NCBI RefSeq assembly: GCF_018139145.2
Contig: NC_059500.1
Span: forward strand, 26,827,437-26,891,436
Reading direction: 5' to 3'
DNA from: Gymnogyps californianus
Lineage: Eukaryota; Chordata; Aves; Accipitriformes; Cathartidae
Length of the DNA: 64,000 nt
In this document: positions 13,301 to 27,439 of the stretch, in pieces
Position numbering within the stretch: the first letter of the stretch is position 1
Layout of the letters: each line of letters starts with the position of its first letter
Program-made: the position numbers and the translations under genes
Notes under the pieces: generated by a model
Told to the model about the DNA's origin: nothing
Seen by the model: the letters and a program-made list of their open reading frames with translations, nothing else
The model's database searches: none

Positions 13301-13977
13301 AATTTTCAGTCTATTCAATTTTCCCAGGTTTAATTGTATATTATATGCTACTTCACTGGGGCACAATATCATGATATAATCACTCATGAGGTGATGAACT
13401 TCTTTAGCACTCCCAGGATTCAATGGAAATTCAGGTGGTTACTCCAGTCTTTAGAGAGAAATTGTCCTGAGTAGGCCCTTGCTGTCTGAAGTCACAGAAA
13501 TAAAGCTGTATGTTAAAGAATTGCTTTGTTTCAGTTTACAGAAGATCATATTTCAATTGTGGATGATTAAGTGTCATATGTATTTGATATGAGTCTGTAA
13601 ATGGACTAGTAACCCTTGAGATTAAAGGCATCATATCAGAAATTATTTAATTGGTTCTCCAAATTTAAGATGCAGTTACTCTTTAACTTTATTAGTTAGC
13701 AAATTGTGCATGACTTACTTGGCCTGTTGTAATAAAAATACTGAGCATATTGGCTCTTCAGGAACAGCACTGTCAACCTGACAGGAAAATTGACATTGAG
13801 ACATTCTTTTCTAATGAAAACATTGCTAATTTGCAAGCAGTTGGGCTGCTGTAATTGAGCTTCATGCTGAATTCTGTTTTTCAATTGCTGCAGACCTGAA
13901 ATAGAGAAAATAATACACCTGAATGAAAAAAAAAGTTTTTCTGATTTTTGCCTCTTTTTTTATGGGTTGATTCAGTA
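7379..13977. other. AT-rich intergenic DNA, no gene recognised
   Basis: 6.6 kb without a supportable gene or named repeat. The longest open frame (minus strand, 11811-12194, 127 codons) encodes a hydrophobic segment near its end but has no motif I can place, and its length is within chance expectation. A very A/T-rich part near 9590-9840 is dense in TAATTA/ATTA homeodomain-type cores; this may be composition only. Confidence 0.4.
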
Positions 13978-14713
13978 AGTGTGATAGAATCCATGCACCG
14001 ATACATGCTGGGAGCAATCCAGCTGGAAAGAAGCTTGGCAGAAAAGGACCTTGGGGTCCTGGTGGACACCAGGTTGAACATGAGCCAGCAATGTGCCCTT
14101 GTGGCAAAGGCGGTGAATGGTATCCTTGGCTGCATTAGACAAAGCATTGCCAGCGGGTGGAGAGAGGTGATCCTTTTCTCTGCTCAGGACTGGTGAGACA
14201 CACCTGGAGTGCTGAGTCCAGCTCTGGGCTCCCCGGTGCAAAAGGGACATGAACATATTAGAGAGAGTTCAACAGAGGGCCACAAGGATGATTAAGGGAC
14301 TGGAGCACCTCACGTAAGAGGAAAGGCTGAGAGACCTGGGACTGTTCAGCCTGGAGAAGGCTCAGGGGGGTCTTATCAGTATATGTAAATACCTGCAGGG
14401 AGGGTGCAAAGAGGACAGAGCCAGGCTCTTTTCAGTGGTGCCCACTGACAGAACCAGATTCAATAGGCACAAATTGAAACACAGGAGCTTCTGTCTGAAC
14501 ACAAGGAAACACTTTTTCACTGTGAGAGTGACCGAGCACTGGGACAGGTTGCCCAGGGAGATTGTGGAGTCTCCATCCTTGGACATATTCAAAAGCCATC
14601 TAGACACGGTCCTGGGCAACTAGCTTCACATGGCTCTGCTTGAGCAGGGGGATTGGACAAGATGACCTCCAAAAGGTCCCTTCCCACCTCAACTATTTTG
14701 TGATTCTGTGATT
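13978..14713 (+). mobile_element. CR1 LINE, 5'-truncated 3' end
   Basis: The sequence encodes the C-terminal end of CR1 ORF2 in broken frames: [20 protein letters not shown], then [12 protein letters not shown] near 13990-14160, then a FFTVRVTEHWDRLPREIVES segment near 14515-14575. It ends in the CR1 3' untranslated region and the diagnostic terminal repeat TGATTCTGTGATT (14701-14713). The frame is interrupted between the two coding pieces (around 14190-14430), so it is dead. 5' truncation is normal for this family. It is the clearest single indicator of an avian or reptilian genome in the flank. Confidence 0.95.
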
Positions 14714-17700
14714 AAAAAAAGTGTAGGTCAGTATCATTGTCATCAACTACACCATATTAACCCCCACCTCAGCTCATCATTGTCAGAGACTTCTCTTTCC
14801 GGAATATGACATCATTCCAAGAGAGGAAAATCTGGTCATAAAAACTGTTGAGTTGCTTACATTAGCTGTGGCTGTGATTTGCAGTCAGTCATGGATGTGG
14901 ACTGAATGCTTTGGAGTCGATGACATATATGTTTACTTGTTGTCAAATCACAAATCTTTTAAATAAATATTTTATCTCATTGAATTCTGACAAGACTCCA
15001 TGGACAGTAAAAATGCAGGCTCAGATATAGCCTATTTGGCCCATTGGACTGTTCTGTGCTGTTAAATCATCATATTTTTATTTGGAAATTTAAAAAGAAA
15101 AGTGTTAGGAAAAGAATCTAATTTTTTTGTGTGTAACTTCAGTGTCTGAGACATCTCACAGATGAGATATGGGGTACAGCTTCCTGAAATCTGGAAGATT
15201 TATCTTTTGCTAGGTTTTTTTCTTTTTCGCTGGAAAACTATCTGCTTATCCTTGCTTCTAAAACCTGGCACACTGTTTGAAGTATCATGAGGTACCAAAC
15301 GCATTTAACTCCTGAATTCTTTTGGAGTATATCCTGGAAAATTATACTAGCTCTGATATTTTTAGCTGACAAATTGGCTGAAATGATAACTGTAATTTGG
15401 TCTTTGCAGAAATCCTCATTTTACCTATATCCTGTTATATAGGGTTTTTAATGGAGTTTTATTTTTATCTGTTAGAGTATTTGCCCTGTACCTGTCACTC
15501 CCTTTACTTTGGCACAACAGGTGAAGAAGGCAGAAAATATTTATAAGAACATACAATTCTTTTTGCTAAGGTAGCTAATGATATACATGTATTGATATAT
15601 ATGATATATCTATATAAAGATATATATAGATATATCCATATGTATAACTTCAATGAACTTAGAACAATAATTTAGTCACTAATTGCTAGAATTTTTTGCT
15701 ATTAAACATCCAAAAAAGATGTTTTTGCAAAAAGTGGTTTTGCAAAATTTTATTTCAGTATCATGTGTGGTGTTCTCTGCTTAATGATTGGAGAATTCTT
15801 GAACAGGACTTATTTTGATGTTATCTGTAAGTTAACCACTCAGGTCAGTTAGTTTGGCAGAAAATATAGCAGACCTGCAAAGCTGGGATATTGAAGGTTT
15901 GGAAAGTTGTTCATTACTACACAGTGCATTTGCATTTAATTATTTTGTTTAATAACTTGGATAATATTTGTTGTTTTGTAGTCTAGTGGTATTTTATCCT
16001 GCCACTGCAAAAGCATTAGCTGCTTTGCTGGTTGATATTGCCTGAGACAGCATTCAGGGCTTTTACTGCTTATCCAGGATTTACTGACTTCTGTGGACAA
16101 TGTACCGCACAGTAACTCCTAAAGCACTTTTTTGTCATATGGTGGTTCCTTCCTCAGAGGTTCTGCATCTTTCATTATCCCATTTTGTCCAGAGTTTTGG
16201 ATCAGTACATTTAAAAATATTAAAATGTTTGTCTGGATGGTTTTTTATTAAAGCTGAAAATACTCTTGAAGTTCTATGAATAGTCTTGAAAAACTGTTTT
16301 TTGTTTTTGCAATTTCTACTGAACTTATTACAGGATAATTTCCATTCTCTGTATTTTACTTAAGCACAAAATGTTTCTTAAGGGTGCTGTGAGGAGGCAG
16401 TCTCACCCTTCACGTCATATCAAAGCGTAAGCTGGTTGGCACAGAGAGTCATCTCAGATTCTGCCCTAATAACTCTGATACCTCATGGACAGACTTTTGT
16501 TTGACCCACAGTCCAGGCATTTTCAGCATCTAAGGTTACCTTCTGTTAGAAGTAATAGCTTCTTTGTGACAAAGCTGTGAAATCCAGAGTAGTGCCGTCA
16601 GAAAAGTGTGCCACTTAATTTTCGCTGTGGAATGCAGTGACATGGTGCTATCTAAATATGATAAAACTCTTGGAAAAGAAAAGAACAGCCCATAGGTTAG
16701 TTACTTTTATCAAATCAACACACAGCTGGAGATACTGATTTCATATTTTTACTCAACTTGTGAAAGAATTGTGGTTAGGTGACTTACTTTATTCAGCCTG
16801 TCCCACCCTATCAAAATGCTATTTGCTGCTTTATAGTATTTTGTAATTTTCATATGACTTTTTGTTTTATCAGGAAACCTCCTCTTTCAATTTCTTATTT
16901 TGGGTAGATATGCTTTCTCAGACACTGTGTTTCTGGAATGTTTTCCTGGATGATGCTAGTAAATATATTTGACATTAAGAGATGGAAGGGTTCTTGTTTG
17001 AAAGCTAAATACACATTTAATTGTACTCATATTTTGATGCCCCTAGATATATTATTTGTGTATGATTGATAGATTTAGTTTTTTCCCCAGTTATAACATT
17101 CTCTGTTTTCCACAGTAAATGAACATAGCTCTGAAGGAATCCACATATGAATAGCACAGATATTACATTTGAAGGTAAAATGCATTAAATGGTTACACCG
17201 TTACCATATGTGTGACATTTCTGCATCCAATATTTCTTTTCTGCAATAGAAAAAACTCAGCCGTTAGACTGTGATATTAAGCTTCTCTCTCGGTGGACCT
17301 GCTGTATAGGTTTTGAACTTTACCTTTAAAGGTTTGTCCTTTACCATCTTCATGTGAAATTTTGACTGCAATAAGTGTAAGAAGTGATTGTGCTATATTA
17401 AAAACCTTCACCAAGTATTTCAGGAAAGTTTGCAATGTTCGACTGAAAGAAAAAATAAAGAAACTTCACATAACGTTATGGAAATAACTTTAATGTTACC
17501 TCAACCAAGAGAAATTTATGATGACTTTGGCAATAGGTACTTTATGTTATTTGTGGAATTAGAACCATTCCTATAGCCTAATGAAATGACCAGGAAGCAG
17601 TGTGGGATTATGTACAACTAGTGACAACACACATGCATAAGCTTAATTTTAAGCATATGGATAGCACCATGTATCCAGGAAGCATTTGTCTGCCCTACCT

Positions 17701-18883
17701 AAAGTCTTTTTTTGTGTCTGCAACCAGTGTGTTCAGAGAAATATTTGTGTAAAGGGAGGTCAAACATGTGAACAAACTGCAGACAAAGTACCTGATGCAA
17801 AACCAAGTAGCTGTTTTGATGTTTTATCTGACAAAAACAAGGCTCAAACGTAACTCCCATATTATTACCTTCCCCTTAGTTGACTTTGAAGAAAAAAAGT
17901 ATTGAATCACGAGCCCTAGGACAAAACTGCTTTTTTATTGTTTTATTTAGATTTTTGCCAAGATACATTGCTGCTCAAGGTTTGTTAAACAAACACATTT
18001 GTTTGTCCTGAACAGTTTATAGAGCTTGAGAAAATCCCATAATCTTTGTAATGGGCTCCTTGGGCATGTGTTTGACAGGTATAAGAAACTAGCAACCACT
18101 GAACATTCTCTACACTTGACATCATCTGTTAATGGCAATCCTCTGAAGCTTAGCTGCTGAAATGCCATCCGCTGCAGGAAACATGAAATGCAGTAATTCC
18201 TGATGGAATCTTAAATGAAGCCTTTAATAATGAAGCTTGACTTAGTTCAGTTATTATTGAATATTGCATCAGCTGTGATAAAACTTCACTTTGTAATTTA
18301 GTCTTATTACTATGGGCAGCTGGTTTCCAAAAAGTGATTTAGTGCTTATGGAGGATTCTAACTGGACAACCTGGAGTCCAAAAGGGCAAAGTCTGTCTGC
18401 TATGCTAGTGCCTGTCAAGGGTGACTCCGTTAGCACCACCATGATGGAACTGCTTTTAGCCATTGCATTTTATGTAGCCACAGTCTTTCCCTTGCATATT
18501 CCCTTGTGTGTGGTTTGCACTTAAACACCTGAGCATGGTATTAACTCTTTATGAATGTGTTACTGTGAAGGTCCTCACATAAGGCTCTTTCCTAGAAATA
18601 CACCTTACTCTTCACATTTCCAGCACTACCAGTGTGACAGCACAGGATACTGCACTCTTTGATGTATTAATTTGTTTTTGGGATGCAGTGAGTGGGGATG
18701 AAGTTACAATGTTTCTGAAGAACTGATGGGTGAAAAGCCAAGACAGAGAAGAACTGAGACAAGTAGTAACCTGCTCATCTTCTGTAGGTGATGCCTGGTT
18801 CCTTCAAGGCAATGGCAAATGGCACTCTGCCTTTTTGGGGATAGGACTGCAGTTTTATAATGAATTGAATTGGTCTTTCCCAT
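14714..18883. other. AT-rich intergenic DNA, no gene recognised
   Basis: No coding, RNA or transposon signal that I can support apart from an AT-rich simple repeat listed separately. Confidence 0.45.
15580..15650. repeat. AT-rich dinucleotide-like simple repeat
   Basis: About 70 bp built from GATATAT/ATATAGATATAT words, with self-complementary potential. It is a degenerate (AT)n/(GATA)n microsatellite. Confidence 0.7.
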
Positions 18884-19457
18884 TGTGCTGGTTTCGGCTG
18901 GGACAGAGTTAACTCTCTTCTTAGTAGCTGGTACAGTGCTGTGTTTTGGATTTAGTGTGAGAATGATGTTGATAACACGCTGATGTTTTAGTTGTTGCTA
19001 AGTAGCACTTATCTTAAGCCAAGGACTTTTCAGTTTCCCATGCTCTGTCAGCAAGCAGGTGAGCAAGAAGCTGGGAGGGAGCATAGCTGGGGCAGCTGAC
19101 CTGAACTAGCCAAAGGGATATTCCATACCATGGAACGTCATGCCCAGTGTATAAACAGGGGGAGTTGGCCGGGAGGCGCAGATAACTGCTCTGGCATCGG
19201 TCAGCAGGTGGTGAGCAATTGCATTGTGCATCACTTGTCTTTTCTTTTTTCTTTTTTTCTGTTGTATTCTTTTTCATTACAATTATTATTATTAGTAGTA
19301 GTGTATTTTTATTTTTAATTTAGTTATTAAACTGTTCTTATCTCAACCCACGAGTTTTACTTTTTTTCCTTTCCTCCTCCCCGCCCCACTGGGGAGCAGG
19401 GGGGAGGGGGAAGCGGCTGCGTGGTGCTTAGTTGCTGGCCGGGGTTAAACCACGACA
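18884..19457 (+). mobile_element. Solo LTR, same family as copies A and C (copy B)
   Basis: A 574-bp LTR on the plus strand, starting TGTGCTGGTTTCGGC and ending CCACGACA. Target duplication is CCCAT (18879-18883) versus CCCGT (19458-19462), one mismatch. U3 holds a TATA box at about 19150-19155 (TATAAA). An A/T-rich microsatellite-like stretch lies at about 19220-19330, with ATTAAA near 19326-19331. No internal retroviral sequence remains. Confidence 0.9.
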
Positions 19458-22400
19458 CCCGTTATCTTCTGAAGTCAAAGGAAAGAGGAAGTACAAACTC
19501 AATTTACATCTATTTGTATAAAGTGAGGGAATTTGTTAGGACCTAAATCTCCTACTAGCAAAATTTTTAAGATTGTTTTGGCAGAAGGGTAGGGACTTGA
19601 TGGGAGCCTATATGTACTGCATGTTTGTACAGGAACCAAAGCTACTGATTAATAGCCTTACATGATCTACTGTCTGAAGGACACTACATCTGTGGCCTGA
19701 GGTGGCAGGCACTCTAGGTTGGATCTGCACAGACTTTCTATGACGGCTTGTCTTTTTTTGTTTGGTGAGGTAGAGAAATCCTAAGGTAAGAATAATTTTT
19801 GTGAATTTAATAAATGTCATTAAAAACACTCTGTGAAGCTAGATATACTTCATGCTTTTAAAAGGTAGACATATTTTGATTGTTGCTTTGTCCATTTGTT
19901 TAATAAGTTTGCTGTTCTTTAACACTCCTCAAATCTCACCAAAAGTTAGTATTACTAACCTTGCATTATTACAGTGGTTTGTACTCTTATGCAGAATGAT
20001 ATCACAGGGTTTCAGCTTTTTAGCTGGGATGGACTGAATATTTGATTCTGCTTTTTTTATTGAGTGGGCACAGAAGAATTTCTAAGTATAGGAGTAACTT
20101 GTAAATTATTTGATGAAATGAATGATAGTGATATTTCCTGTATCTTTATTTTGGATTCTTTTTTTTTTTTTTTAATTTTTGTTGTAGCATTGATGACCGC
20201 TAGTGTAGGGAGTAACCCTGCACTGGCAAAGTGATGACCTACAACACTTAATGCATTAGGGTCTTTTTTTTTTTTTTTTAATTTCCAACTTGTAGGACTA
20301 TGTTAAACCTTGGAGACTGTCAACAGAAAATGATACTGAAGTCGTAAAATGGTTCAGTGACTTGGGATTTTAAATAAGCCTGTAATCTTTTGGAGGAAGG
20401 GGTGCACAATACTGAGGATATGACTCAGTGCTGTTGCTGATCTGAAAGGGGACTTGCTTCCTCTTCTCTTTCTCCACTTGGGTTTCATGCTGCTTTTCCC
20501 ACACCTGTGGACTCCTTGATGTGCCATTTAAGCTTGTGAGGTCAATATTTTTACATTGGGTCAGCAAGCTGAATCAGTTCAGCTACAGTTCTGATAACCA
20601 TCAGAGAAAATAGGATGGAGGGAAGGAGAAGGTAGCAAGAAGTCTCCTCCCAGCAGCAGCAAGCAAATAGGTCAGCACTCAGTTATTTCATTATGCTGTA
20701 CCTGAGATAATCCGTCACTGACCCAAGGCTGTGGTTCACTTTTGATGGTATACATATCGTATTATGATTCGTGGGTCAGAACCTGGGATGTAAACAATGC
20801 CATAGTCTTTAAACTGGCAATGTTCAGTCTCCAGCAATCTTTACCCAGGTTTTCCAAATATGCTACTCTCCTAGAACGTTGCAGGAGCCTCTCACAACTG
20901 GAAAAGACCAGCCTTAGATTTGTCTGCTTCAAGTACATAAATTCTCAGGTCCCTGTAGACTACTTTTCCTGCGAACGCTTCCTGCTATTTATAAACAGGC
21001 TTTATGTAGTTCCCCTGCTGGTTTACTCTTGAGTAGCACCTGGTTCTTAAGCATGGCATGAGTCATCTATCACTATGCCAACCATCTCAAGCACCTTAAA
21101 AGGACTTTATAGGGGTTTAAGTTATATGTTAGCAAGTAGGTGAAAACTAGCTGTTGATGTGTGTTTGTAACTGTGTGAAAACACAAAATAAATCAAACAA
21201 TGTTCTACTAGTAAGAGGGGCTGGCTGAAGAGTTTTGCCAGCTGCCTTTTTCCTGGTATACAGTACCAGGAAACCCCACCCACTCTCTTAATTAACTGAT
21301 TAAATGTTTGCTAACTTGAATTAGCTGCAGAACAACCAATAGTACAATCAGTTTCTTCTTAATGGTGTGTGAATGGTTTTTCTGTAAGTAATTGCAAATT
21401 CTTAGCAATACTACAATAAGACACGTCCATTATTTCTCTGTTTGAGTGTGGACAGCTAGGGGATAAATGCAATTTGAATGCAGCTATGTCAATCTCCTAA
21501 TTTTGTGTCAGAGTTCATGGCTCTGGATTTAACAGTCTGAAGCCACCTTAAATAGCCCAAGTGGGCTCTTTTTTTGTTTGGGGTTGTTTTTTTTTTTTTG
21601 GCTTGAATGGGTGATAGCTGAGGTAGCTAAAATTACAGAAAAGTTTCTTTTCTTTTATTATTTAGTTGAAATGCTTTTCAAACTACAACTACTTCAAGGG
21701 CAGTTGCAAAAATTAAAGAGCCGGTGCTTCTGGGTAGTGGTATCAAAGTAAAATGGCCACAAATTGGGTCTTGCACATTAGGAAAAAAAAAAAATCACTG
21801 AGAGGAAAAGCTATGCATATGATCCAAAATTCATGTGCCTTTTGCTTGATGTCTGTTAAAATTTATATGTTTGATCTTTTTTTGTTAGTAAGTCTTAAAC
21901 CTAAATATCTGAAAGCTAATACTCTTAATATACCCAGACAACATTCCTTGGCTGAAATCTGTGGTTAAAATATTTATCTATATTGTGTCAGATAGGTATT
22001 TTTCAAACTATGAAGTAGTTTCAATAATTCATAGATTCATAAATTATTCTCATCATCATCCATTCCTCCTCTTCTCCCAATCTTTACATCTTCCAACCAG
22101 CAAACAATAGACTACTGTTGACTTCCTCCTATATAAAATGCAGATAGATCTAGGTGCTTTGGCTTCATTCCAAGGATTCTTGTTTCTTGTTTAGATACAT
22201 TGTTTGGGTCTAAGGTCATAATTAGTTCAGTCTATCACTAAAGATATGTCTGCCCTTTTTAATTATGAATGATATAATAAATATCCCAAGTTTGATAATA
22301 TAGATTTCAGTAGCTACTTTTTCAAAACAGTTGAACATCCTGCTAAGCCAAATCTTTCCATTTAACACTGCTGTTATAATTAGATCCTTTAAATACTTTT

Positions 22401-22633
22401 ATGTTGATGGGAGTATTTTGCCAATATAATGAAATTAGAGATATGGTTGCATTGTTCAAATCCAGTTAAATTTTTAATTTAATTTGAGTGCATCCAAGAG
22501 AGGTAGCAAAGGAACAAAGCCTCTCAGTCCCCAACCAAAATACTCTAACCACAGAATAATAACAAGAAAGCAAATAGTGTTTGTAATATTCACGCTTACA
22601 AGAGATAAGTTAAATGCCTCTTTTGTATAGAGG
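19458..22633. other. AT-rich intergenic DNA with poly(T)/poly(A) tracts
   Basis: Long T-runs lie at about 20160-20172, 20264-20279 and 21585-21599, and an A-run at about 21781-21793. No gene, RNA or named repeat can be supported. Confidence 0.45.
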
Positions 22634-23236
22634 TGTCGTGGTTTAACCCCAGTCAGCAACTCAGCACCATGTAGCCGTTTCCCCCTCCCCCTCCCAGTGG
22701 GGTGAGGAGGAGGAAAGCAAAGGAAAAAAAAGTAAAACTCGTGGGTTGAGATAAGAACAGGTTAATAACTAAAGTAAAATATAATACTAACAATAGTAAT
22801 AATGAAATATAATAATAATAGTAATGAAAAGGAATGCAACAAAAAAAGGAGGGGGGGGGCGAAGGAAAAAAACAGTGATGCACAATGCAATTGCTCACCA
22901 CCCACTGACCAATGCCCAGTTAGTTCCTGAACCACAATCCACACCTCCCGGCCAACTCCCCCTGTTTATACACTGGGCATGACGTTCCATGGTATGGAAT
23001 ACCCCTTTGGCTAGTTCAGGTCAGCTGCCCCGGCTATGCTCCCTCCCAGCTTCTTGCACACCTGCTTGCTGGCAGAGCATGGGAAACTGAAAAGTCCTTG
23101 GCTTCAGATAAGCGCTGCTTAGCAACAACTAAAACATCAGAGTGTTATCAACAGTAGTCTCACACTAAATCCAAAACACAGCACTGTACCAGCTACTAAG
23201 AAGAGAGTTAACTCTGTCCCAGCCGAAACCAGGACA
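22634..23236 (-). mobile_element. Solo LTR, same family as copies A and B (copy C)
   Basis: A 603-bp LTR on the minus strand, from TGTCGTGGTTTAACC (plus-strand left end) to CCAGGACA. A perfect target duplication, AGAGG, occurs at 22629-22633 and 23237-23241. The TATA box reads TTTATA on the plus strand at 22965-22970. With copy B it forms an inverted LTR pair about 3.2 kb apart, but the target duplications are independent, so they are separate insertions. Confidence 0.92.
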
Positions 23237-26200
23237 AGAGGGAAGTTTCTAAAAACCAAAATGTCACAATTTTGTGGGAAGCCCAACACTTGAATTGTCC
23301 TTAGACATGTTGCATGAATAGTTTCTTTCAAAAGATAACCGTATTAATGCCTTACCTTTGAGGGGACAGAGTGTAAATTTCCTGAATCAATTCTATGCTT
23401 ATGTTACGTAATATCTTGACTGCAAGATATGGTTATCAGAAACAACTTCTATCAATTTTATGTATTGCTTTCACTGCAAAAGCTCTTGTGTCATGGCTGA
23501 GTTGACTTCATTGCCATAAGAAATAGTCAAGCAGGTAGTAAAACTTTATGCTCATTTGTCCAAAGCTTTCTTGTATTCTCTGACAGTGCTTCAGAAGAAA
23601 TAGCTGTTGACAACGTATTTTTTACTGTTTAACGTTTTTCTGTGTCAAAAGAGTCAAAGTTAAACAAAATATGTCATTCAGTATTCTTCCAAACAGTACA
23701 GCTATCCCAGAAAATCTTCTATTTAGTACCATCTCTTTATTTTTCTATCCTATACTTAAAAGAAAATCAAGTCTATTTCAAGGAAATACGAGCAGCTGAT
23801 CTGTTGAAAGAATGAATGACTTGACTAACCATCATGTTTAAGGAATATGGCAAATGAGAAAGTGTTATAGGAAGACTCAGAATCTCTAGCAAGATTTGAA
23901 TTGACAGCAGCTCAGCTGATGGCTTCATGATACAAAATTACAAGAAATTATGACGTTAATTGCTTCATACAGAATGGCATTCTGGGTGGAGAACTGCTTA
24001 CATTATGTCTGCGTTCATTTTCCTGTAAGAGCAATGTGTAGGATTGCTTTCTCTCACCAAATCTGTTATATTGCTTCTAAGGAATTTTTAATTCCAGAAA
24101 GAACAATTTTGATAGTTTAAAAAGCAAGACGTAAGTGCAAAGTCAACTTATCTGCTATAAGTAGCCTGAAGTTGTAATTATATAAAAGTTAAGCAGAGAT
24201 GGTGTCTGTTCAGAAGAACATACAAAACTATCTCCTATTTTATGTAGTTTTAGTAGGAGTATGTAAACACAAATCAGGAGAGGTTCTGCATTCGAAGGTA
24301 GAAGACAAAAAATAGAATCTGGAAGTGCAGGAATGATTTATCTGACTACCAATCATGTAAGCTCACTAAATATGCATAAGCACATCACACTTCTATTGTG
24401 ATGTCAGTGTTGTTACCTGTCGTATTCATGCCTGTGTTGGACAAAGAGGTGCATAGCCTCCATGCTCTGATATATATATCTATAAAGAACAAAACTGTAA
24501 CGGGTTCTGCTGGGTTCCGTTAATATCTGTTGCCTCTGAACACTCAGTTTCACAAGGTCTGATGCATAACAGCATCCATAGGTGTATGTATTTGAATAGC
24601 TTCTTGTCAGACTACCCAGAGACAACATATTTAAGCAGAAATACATACTTTGGTAGGTTTAAAAAATGGTAGAAATATTTTATAGGTAATAATCTCCAGT
24701 GTGCACCTTGAGCTACTGTTTATTGATCTATAGGAAACAGAATATTCTGCAAACATATTATTAAAGAGCAATCGTGTTTCAATGATACCTTTTTTGACAA
24801 CGTGGAGGCTTTTGTGCCATTTCTGAATATTAAAATTAATAATTTCATTTTAGGCCATAATAATTCATGATTTATGATCTCAAGTGGTAGCTGGTGCTTA
24901 AAGAAAATATTGAAGGAAAGAAGAACATGGATAACTTAGTATGCAGCATCACTGTATTAGTCTCAAATTTTCACATTAAATCTTGTAATAGTTCCCTAAA
25001 AGAAACACCGTCTGGCTGTCAAAACGCCTCTGAAGGAGCAATAAATCATTAGGTAAGAAAGCACTTGAGCAATATTAATCTTGATGGATACATACATCTT
25101 GTAGTGTTTTTAACTACAGACTCCATTAACATTGCAGGCCACCGATGTAATACCGACTGCAAAAGAACCTCTAAAAGCCACATTCATTTAATAACAATTT
25201 ATAAACATCTGTCACTTGATATTTAGAAAATGGGCATATTTATGGGTGGCATTTAATAGCTCTGGTGCTTTGTTGATTGCAGACTGGAGAGGAAAAAGCA
25301 TCGCAGAAATTGAAAACAATTTAAATGCTTGTGGCCGGTATTTTCCTCTGTGACTTCTTTGACACAAAAGGTTCCACAAGGTTTTGTTAGCTGCTGAGTT
25401 AAAGAACAAACAAGCACCAAACAGCCACAAAAACTCATCCCAGCAATAGAGGAATAAGTAACAGCAACAACCAGATTCCTGTGGAAAACACTGAATTAAA
25501 ATTGGCATCCAAAATGTCTTCACTTAAAGCAAGCAAAAAAATCAAGCTGGAGGATGGGAGAGAACTTCTCATTTCAGTTCAATGCTTTTGTGGGCATAGC
25601 CATACAATTTGTTCTTTAAAGAAATACCTCAGCATTTATTTTAATACAGCTGAAGGGAATTGTAATTATACAGCACATTTTTTCATTGTTTCATCTACTG
25701 AACAGAGCCATGCCTATTTGAATCTTTTTGAACCAGTCTTCAGAAAGTCTTCAAAACCTAATTGGTTCTCAGAGCAACACAACATAGAACAATTCAGCAG
25801 AGGAAGAGTTGCACAAAGGGACACCTTTGTTTTTATGGAATTGAAGTATGCTGTTGACAGATTTTGTACAAAACATTGTACTAGTTGAGAAGAAAAAAAA
25901 TCAAAGGAAAAGCAGAATAGATAGGAATGGAAACCTTAAGTAAGCAGTCAGATGGCAAATAGCAGGGTGACTTGCATGTCCACTTCTGGAGTCTGTAAGG
26001 AGTATTATTTTACCGTTACTATGACTCCCTTCTCAGGAAGTTTTGCCCTCCTGACAGGCTGTTTAGAGCAGATCCTACCAAGCAGTGTACTGCAGCCAGG
26101 ACTGATAGTCACTGTGAGATCTTTGAATGAACAATGTGTGTCAAGTTATTTAATGTTGACTAGGTCTGAAAAATTAAGGTGAACATTTCGACCTTTGATT

Positions 26201-27439
26201 ACCAAACTGTTAACACTTGAAAAATTCAGAAGATTTGTCACTGTAAGCTTATCTTTAAGGAAAGGTGGCTTACTACTATGAGAGGGTTGGGATTTTTTTT
26301 AGAAGGCTTTTCTCTATTTCGGTGGCTGTAGACATAGCCTTCATTCTTGCTAGGTTAATGAAGGGGTTGAGAGAGCCAAACAAAAACTGAGTATTATCTA
26401 ATATTTACCCTATCACTAGTCAATATATTTGTTGCTCTCTTTATTTTGCATTTTATTCATACTCATTTATAAAAATTGGATTATATTCTGATAGACTTCT
26501 CTTTGGGTTTATGTTTTGATTAAGTTGCTTTCATTGCCATCAGAGGAAAGTGTTACTTACTTTTACAGATCAGGGACAGAGGCAAAGAGCTCAAGACTAG
26601 AAGCATCCAGTAATTTAAGGTGCCATTTGCAAGACAACTAGCAGCTGATTTTTCAGATTATGTAGTATTGCGTAATGATTTGCATGTTCAAAGCACAAGG
26701 AACTGTGAATTAATTACTAAAACCAGAAAATGAAACATGGTGTTTTAAAATGAAAAGTAGTTCTACCCAGACAGGCTTTGAAGCCTGTAATTTTCTTTCA
26801 GACTGAAAATATAAAATTGACAAGGTCCTAAAAATGGAGATTTCTAAATTGTCTTTTTTGGTGAGATGATGATATCATTTTACCATAAGCTTTCTAAATT
26901 GGTGTTAATCTGATGATGGCTGAATGATGAGTGTTGCTGTGGGTCTTTCCACTTGACTGTATAGTATAAATTTTGTCTGAACTTTCAGTAAGAAGTATTG
27001 TCATCTGCTGCCCCACTGGCCATGTCAGCTTTTAAAAGCCATTTCCTATGGTAGCTTTTTAATGTGTTTTTGAAGAAGACTAGAGAAGGAATAAACTACT
27101 TTTGATGTCAAGGTAACAGTATGGTCCCAGGTTGTGATTATGGATGAGAGATGACAAGTTCTCACTTCGAATGCTTTTTATGTTTATGCTTAGATATTTG
27201 TGTACTTCAGAACCACGGAAATTCAATCTTATATAGTGCTTTAACATCACTTCTTCAATATCTGTGACTTGCAGGAAAGATCTAGCAGTCTTGAAACTAT
27301 CTAGCTCCAAGATATAGGTCTGATGTGAATTGAGCACAATGACTTAGTTGACTCGCGCAATGAGAGCTAGGTGGGAATAAATAGGTAACTTACACTTTAA
27401 AATTGAAGTATAGGACCAATATTTTCCTTAGACCTCCTC
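23237..27439. other. AT-rich intergenic DNA up to the array, no gene recognised
   Basis: No exon, RNA gene or named repeat that I can support. An open frame of 135 codons (25481-25888 plus) has no recognisable domain. The stretch near 25070-25480 is less repetitive than its surroundings and is discussed as a weak candidate conserved non-coding element. Confidence 0.4.

Noticed and set aside
19014..19277. 87-codon minus-strand frame and similar frames near 2905-3156 and 22653-22944
   Set aside because: They lie inside the solo LTRs and recur with them; they are LTR sequence read as protein.
25481..25888. 135-codon plus-strand frame
   Set aside because: No domain, splice context or codon pattern that I can point to; chance length.
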